Below are positions 63,108-64,000 of a stretch of DNA of 64,000 nucleotides, one piece after another. Below the pieces are notes generated by a model. That model was not told the origin of the DNA. It did no database searches and saw only the letters and a list, made by a program, of their open reading frames with translations. The first letter of the stretch is position 1, and the number at the start of each line of letters is the position of its first letter. The DNA is taken from assembly GCA_028278335.1 (NCBI GenBank), contig JANQEN010000206.1, positions 1-64,000 on the forward strand, written 5' to 3'. The stretch is from Chitinivibrionales bacterium (GTDB lineage Bacteria; Fibrobacterota; Chitinivibrionia; Chitinivibrionales; JANQEN01). Both the position numbers and the translations under genes were made by a program.

Positions 63108-63182
63108 CTAATCCTCCTTCGGACTAAGGCCCCCAATGAGTTGGGAGCAGGAATAGGTTTTTTAATGTGTTTGTATAACTGT
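63108..63182 (-). promoter_or_regulatory. Possible S6:S18-binding leader of the rpsF operon
   Basis: The 75 nt between pth and rpsF can fold so that CTATTCCT pairs with AGGATTAG (7 of 8 pairs), covering the ribosome binding site. Within are a CCCAA/TTGGG hairpin and a CCTT/AAGG hairpin whose loop contains CCG, the trinucleotide bound by S6:S18 in known leaders. Position and CCG fit, but I cannot test the full consensus. Confidence 0.4.
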
Positions 63183-63818
63183 TTATTTAACGTCTTTTTT
63201 ATTAAAGGTATTCATCGCTGCAGTGATACCCTCAGTGCAAAATTTTTGAACACCCATTGCGCCCCGTTGAACCATGGGATCAACTTTATCTGCTTCATTG
63301 CTTTCAAAGGTACTTAGCACAAATTCGACAACATCTATGCTGTCGGGCTTGGGGCCGATACCCACCCGTAAACGGGGGAAGTCGCCACTTTGTGCAGCAA
63401 TAATGGATTTAAGGCCATTGTGGCCACCATGGGTTCCCTTTGGTCTAAAGCGAAGTGTTCCCAGAGGCAAGTTATAGTCATCTACTATAACAAGGCAGGA
63501 GGTAAGTGGAACTCGATAGCGTTGAATCAGCTTGGATACCGCTAAGCCAGATCGGTTGACATAGGTAAGCGGTTTTGCCAAGGCTATGACGGTTGAATCA
63601 TTGATTTTTCCAAGGGATACAATACTATCACACCATGTTCCCCTTTTAAGTATCCCAATCTGCTTTTCCACAGCTTCAACAACAGAAAAGCCGATGTTAT
63701 GCCTCGTATTGTGATACTGGTCTCCCTTATTGCCGATACCAACAATTATATGGGAGATCTCAGGATGACGCCCCGGTCTTAGGGCTTTAAACAGAGTATG
63801 TAAAAGAGCGTGAACCAT
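63183..63818 (-). CDS. pth: Peptidyl-tRNA hydrolase
   Basis: 211 residues. Releases peptidyl-tRNAs dropped by the ribosome. IIVGIGNKGDQYHNTRHNIG with the catalytic His, LAKPLTYVNRSG, CLVIVDDYNLPLGTLRFRPKG, and GGHNGLKSII are all family marks. The N-terminus is about 20 residues longer than in E. coli and no strong ribosome site precedes the ATG, so a later start is possible. Follows rplY, the usual neighbour. Confidence 0.93.
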   Translation of the reverse strand: MVHALLHTLFKALRPGRHPEISHIIVGIGNKGDQYHNTRHNIGFSVVEAVEKQIGILKRGTWCDSIVSLGKINDSTVIALAKPLTYVNRSGLAVSKLIQRYRVPLTSCLVIVDDYNLPLGTLRFRPKGTHGGHNGLKSIIAAQSGDFPRLRVGIGPKPDSIDVVEFVLSTFESNEADKVDPMVQRGAMGVQKFCTEGITAAMNTFNKKDVK

Positions 63819-63867
63819 TCTGTCTTAGCAGAACTGGAAGGTCCCAATACAAGACCTTTTTTCGTGG

Positions 63868-64000
63868 TTATTTTTCCTGAGCTTCAGAAGTGTCATCTTC
63901 AGCTTTAGCTTCGGTATCTTCGCCTTCTTCACCTTCAGCAACTTCAGTTGTTGGTGTTGCTGCTACCTGGGCCTGTACAACTGTTACGATAACTTCTTCC
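63868..64000 (-). CDS. rplY: 50S ribosomal protein L25/Ctc, C-terminal end
   Basis: The minus strand has an open frame entering from the right edge and ending at TAA 63868-63870. It reads EEVIVTVVQAQVAATPTT, then an acidic Glu/Asp/Ala tail ending SEAQEK. A VIVTV strand followed by an acidic tail is the normal end of the long CTC-type L25, and pth downstream supports this. About 43 residues are visible. Confidence 0.75.
   Translation of the reverse strand, partial: EEVIVTVVQAQVAATPTTEVAEGEEGEDTEAKAEDDTSEAQEK

Noticed and set aside
63838-63862. Hairpin AAGGTC/GACCTT followed by T on the plus strand near pth
   Set aside because: It would be a plus-strand terminator where no plus-strand gene exists; on the minus strand no T-run follows it, so it is not a terminator for rplY.

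Overview
This 64 kb stretch is an ordinary-looking bacterial chromosome segment, moderately AT-rich and densely packed, with no insertion sequence, prophage or CRISPR array that I could see. The gene set suggests an anaerobic Gram-negative of the Fibrobacterota / wider FCB neighbourhood. The evidence is a Bat (vWA/TPR) envelope cluster, a 2.7k-residue surface protein ending in a FlgD/T9SS-like sorting module, an LL-diaminopimelate aminotransferase, rubrerythrin, an NhaC antiporter, CooC-type ATPases and an ADP-forming acyl-CoA synthetase. The lineage is an inference from gene content, not a match.

Layout. 1-400: the edge of an unidentified leftward reading frame and copy 1 of a structured RNA. 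400-4700: tpiA, secG, tRNA-Leu, a strong terminator and a RapA-type SWI2/SNF2 ATPase. 4.8-12.6 kb: a DUF445 membrane protein followed by the Bat operon (BatD/DUF4381-like hybrid, BatA, BatB, BatC, an alpha/beta hydrolase, BatD, BatE). 12.6-15.3 kb: dapL, a Sua5/YwlC tRNA-modification enzyme and mazG. 15.3-25.4 kb, minus strand: a FecR/Ig-like exported protein and the giant surface protein, with a near-consensus promoter. 25.6-25.8 kb: copy 2 of the structured RNA, in the opposite orientation. 26-29.4 kb: metH. 29.6-31.4 kb: an aminotransferase convergent with an Lrp/AsnC regulator. 31.8-36.8 kb: carbamate kinase, a P-loop protein related to cyclic-2,3-diphosphoglycerate synthetase, ornithine carbamoyltransferase and a convergent NhaC antiporter. 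37.1-38.9 kb: aspartate kinase and rubrerythrin. 38.9-44.5 kb, minus: a four-gene unit (HATPase regulator, ADP-forming acetate-CoA ligase, acetyl-CoA hydrolase fused to GNAT, AcuC-type deacetylase) behind a textbook sigma-54 promoter with upstream palindromes. 44.7-48.3 kb, minus: a MetE-like methyltransferase, two CooC-type ATPases and a DMT transporter. 48.4-54.3 kb, minus: BatA-type and DUF58 proteins, hflX, map and a eukaryote-type HisA. 54.5-57.6 kb: a MORN-like lipoprotein, a PBP4-type carboxypeptidase, a small orphan and nrdR. 57.8-60.1 kb: two tandem DUF5683-like membrane proteins. 60.1-61.9 kb: dapB and dapA. 62-64 kb: rplI, rpsR, rpsF, pth and the end of rplY.

How they work together. 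Lysine/peptidoglycan precursor synthesis is spread over three places (lysC, dapA-dapB, dapL) and would use the one-step LL-DAP aminotransferase route. Acetyl-CoA/acetate interconversion sits in one sigma-54 unit together with an acetyltransferase domain and a deacetylase, which suggests control by reversible lysine acetylation. Two routes to methionine are present: canonical MetH and a MetE-core protein beside CooC ATPases. Envelope functions dominate the rest.

The observation I rate highest is the pair of inverted structured RNAs at 142-282 (+) and 25646-25786 (-). Their stems differ by several compensatory base changes while the unpaired regions are almost identical. I could not assign them to a family.
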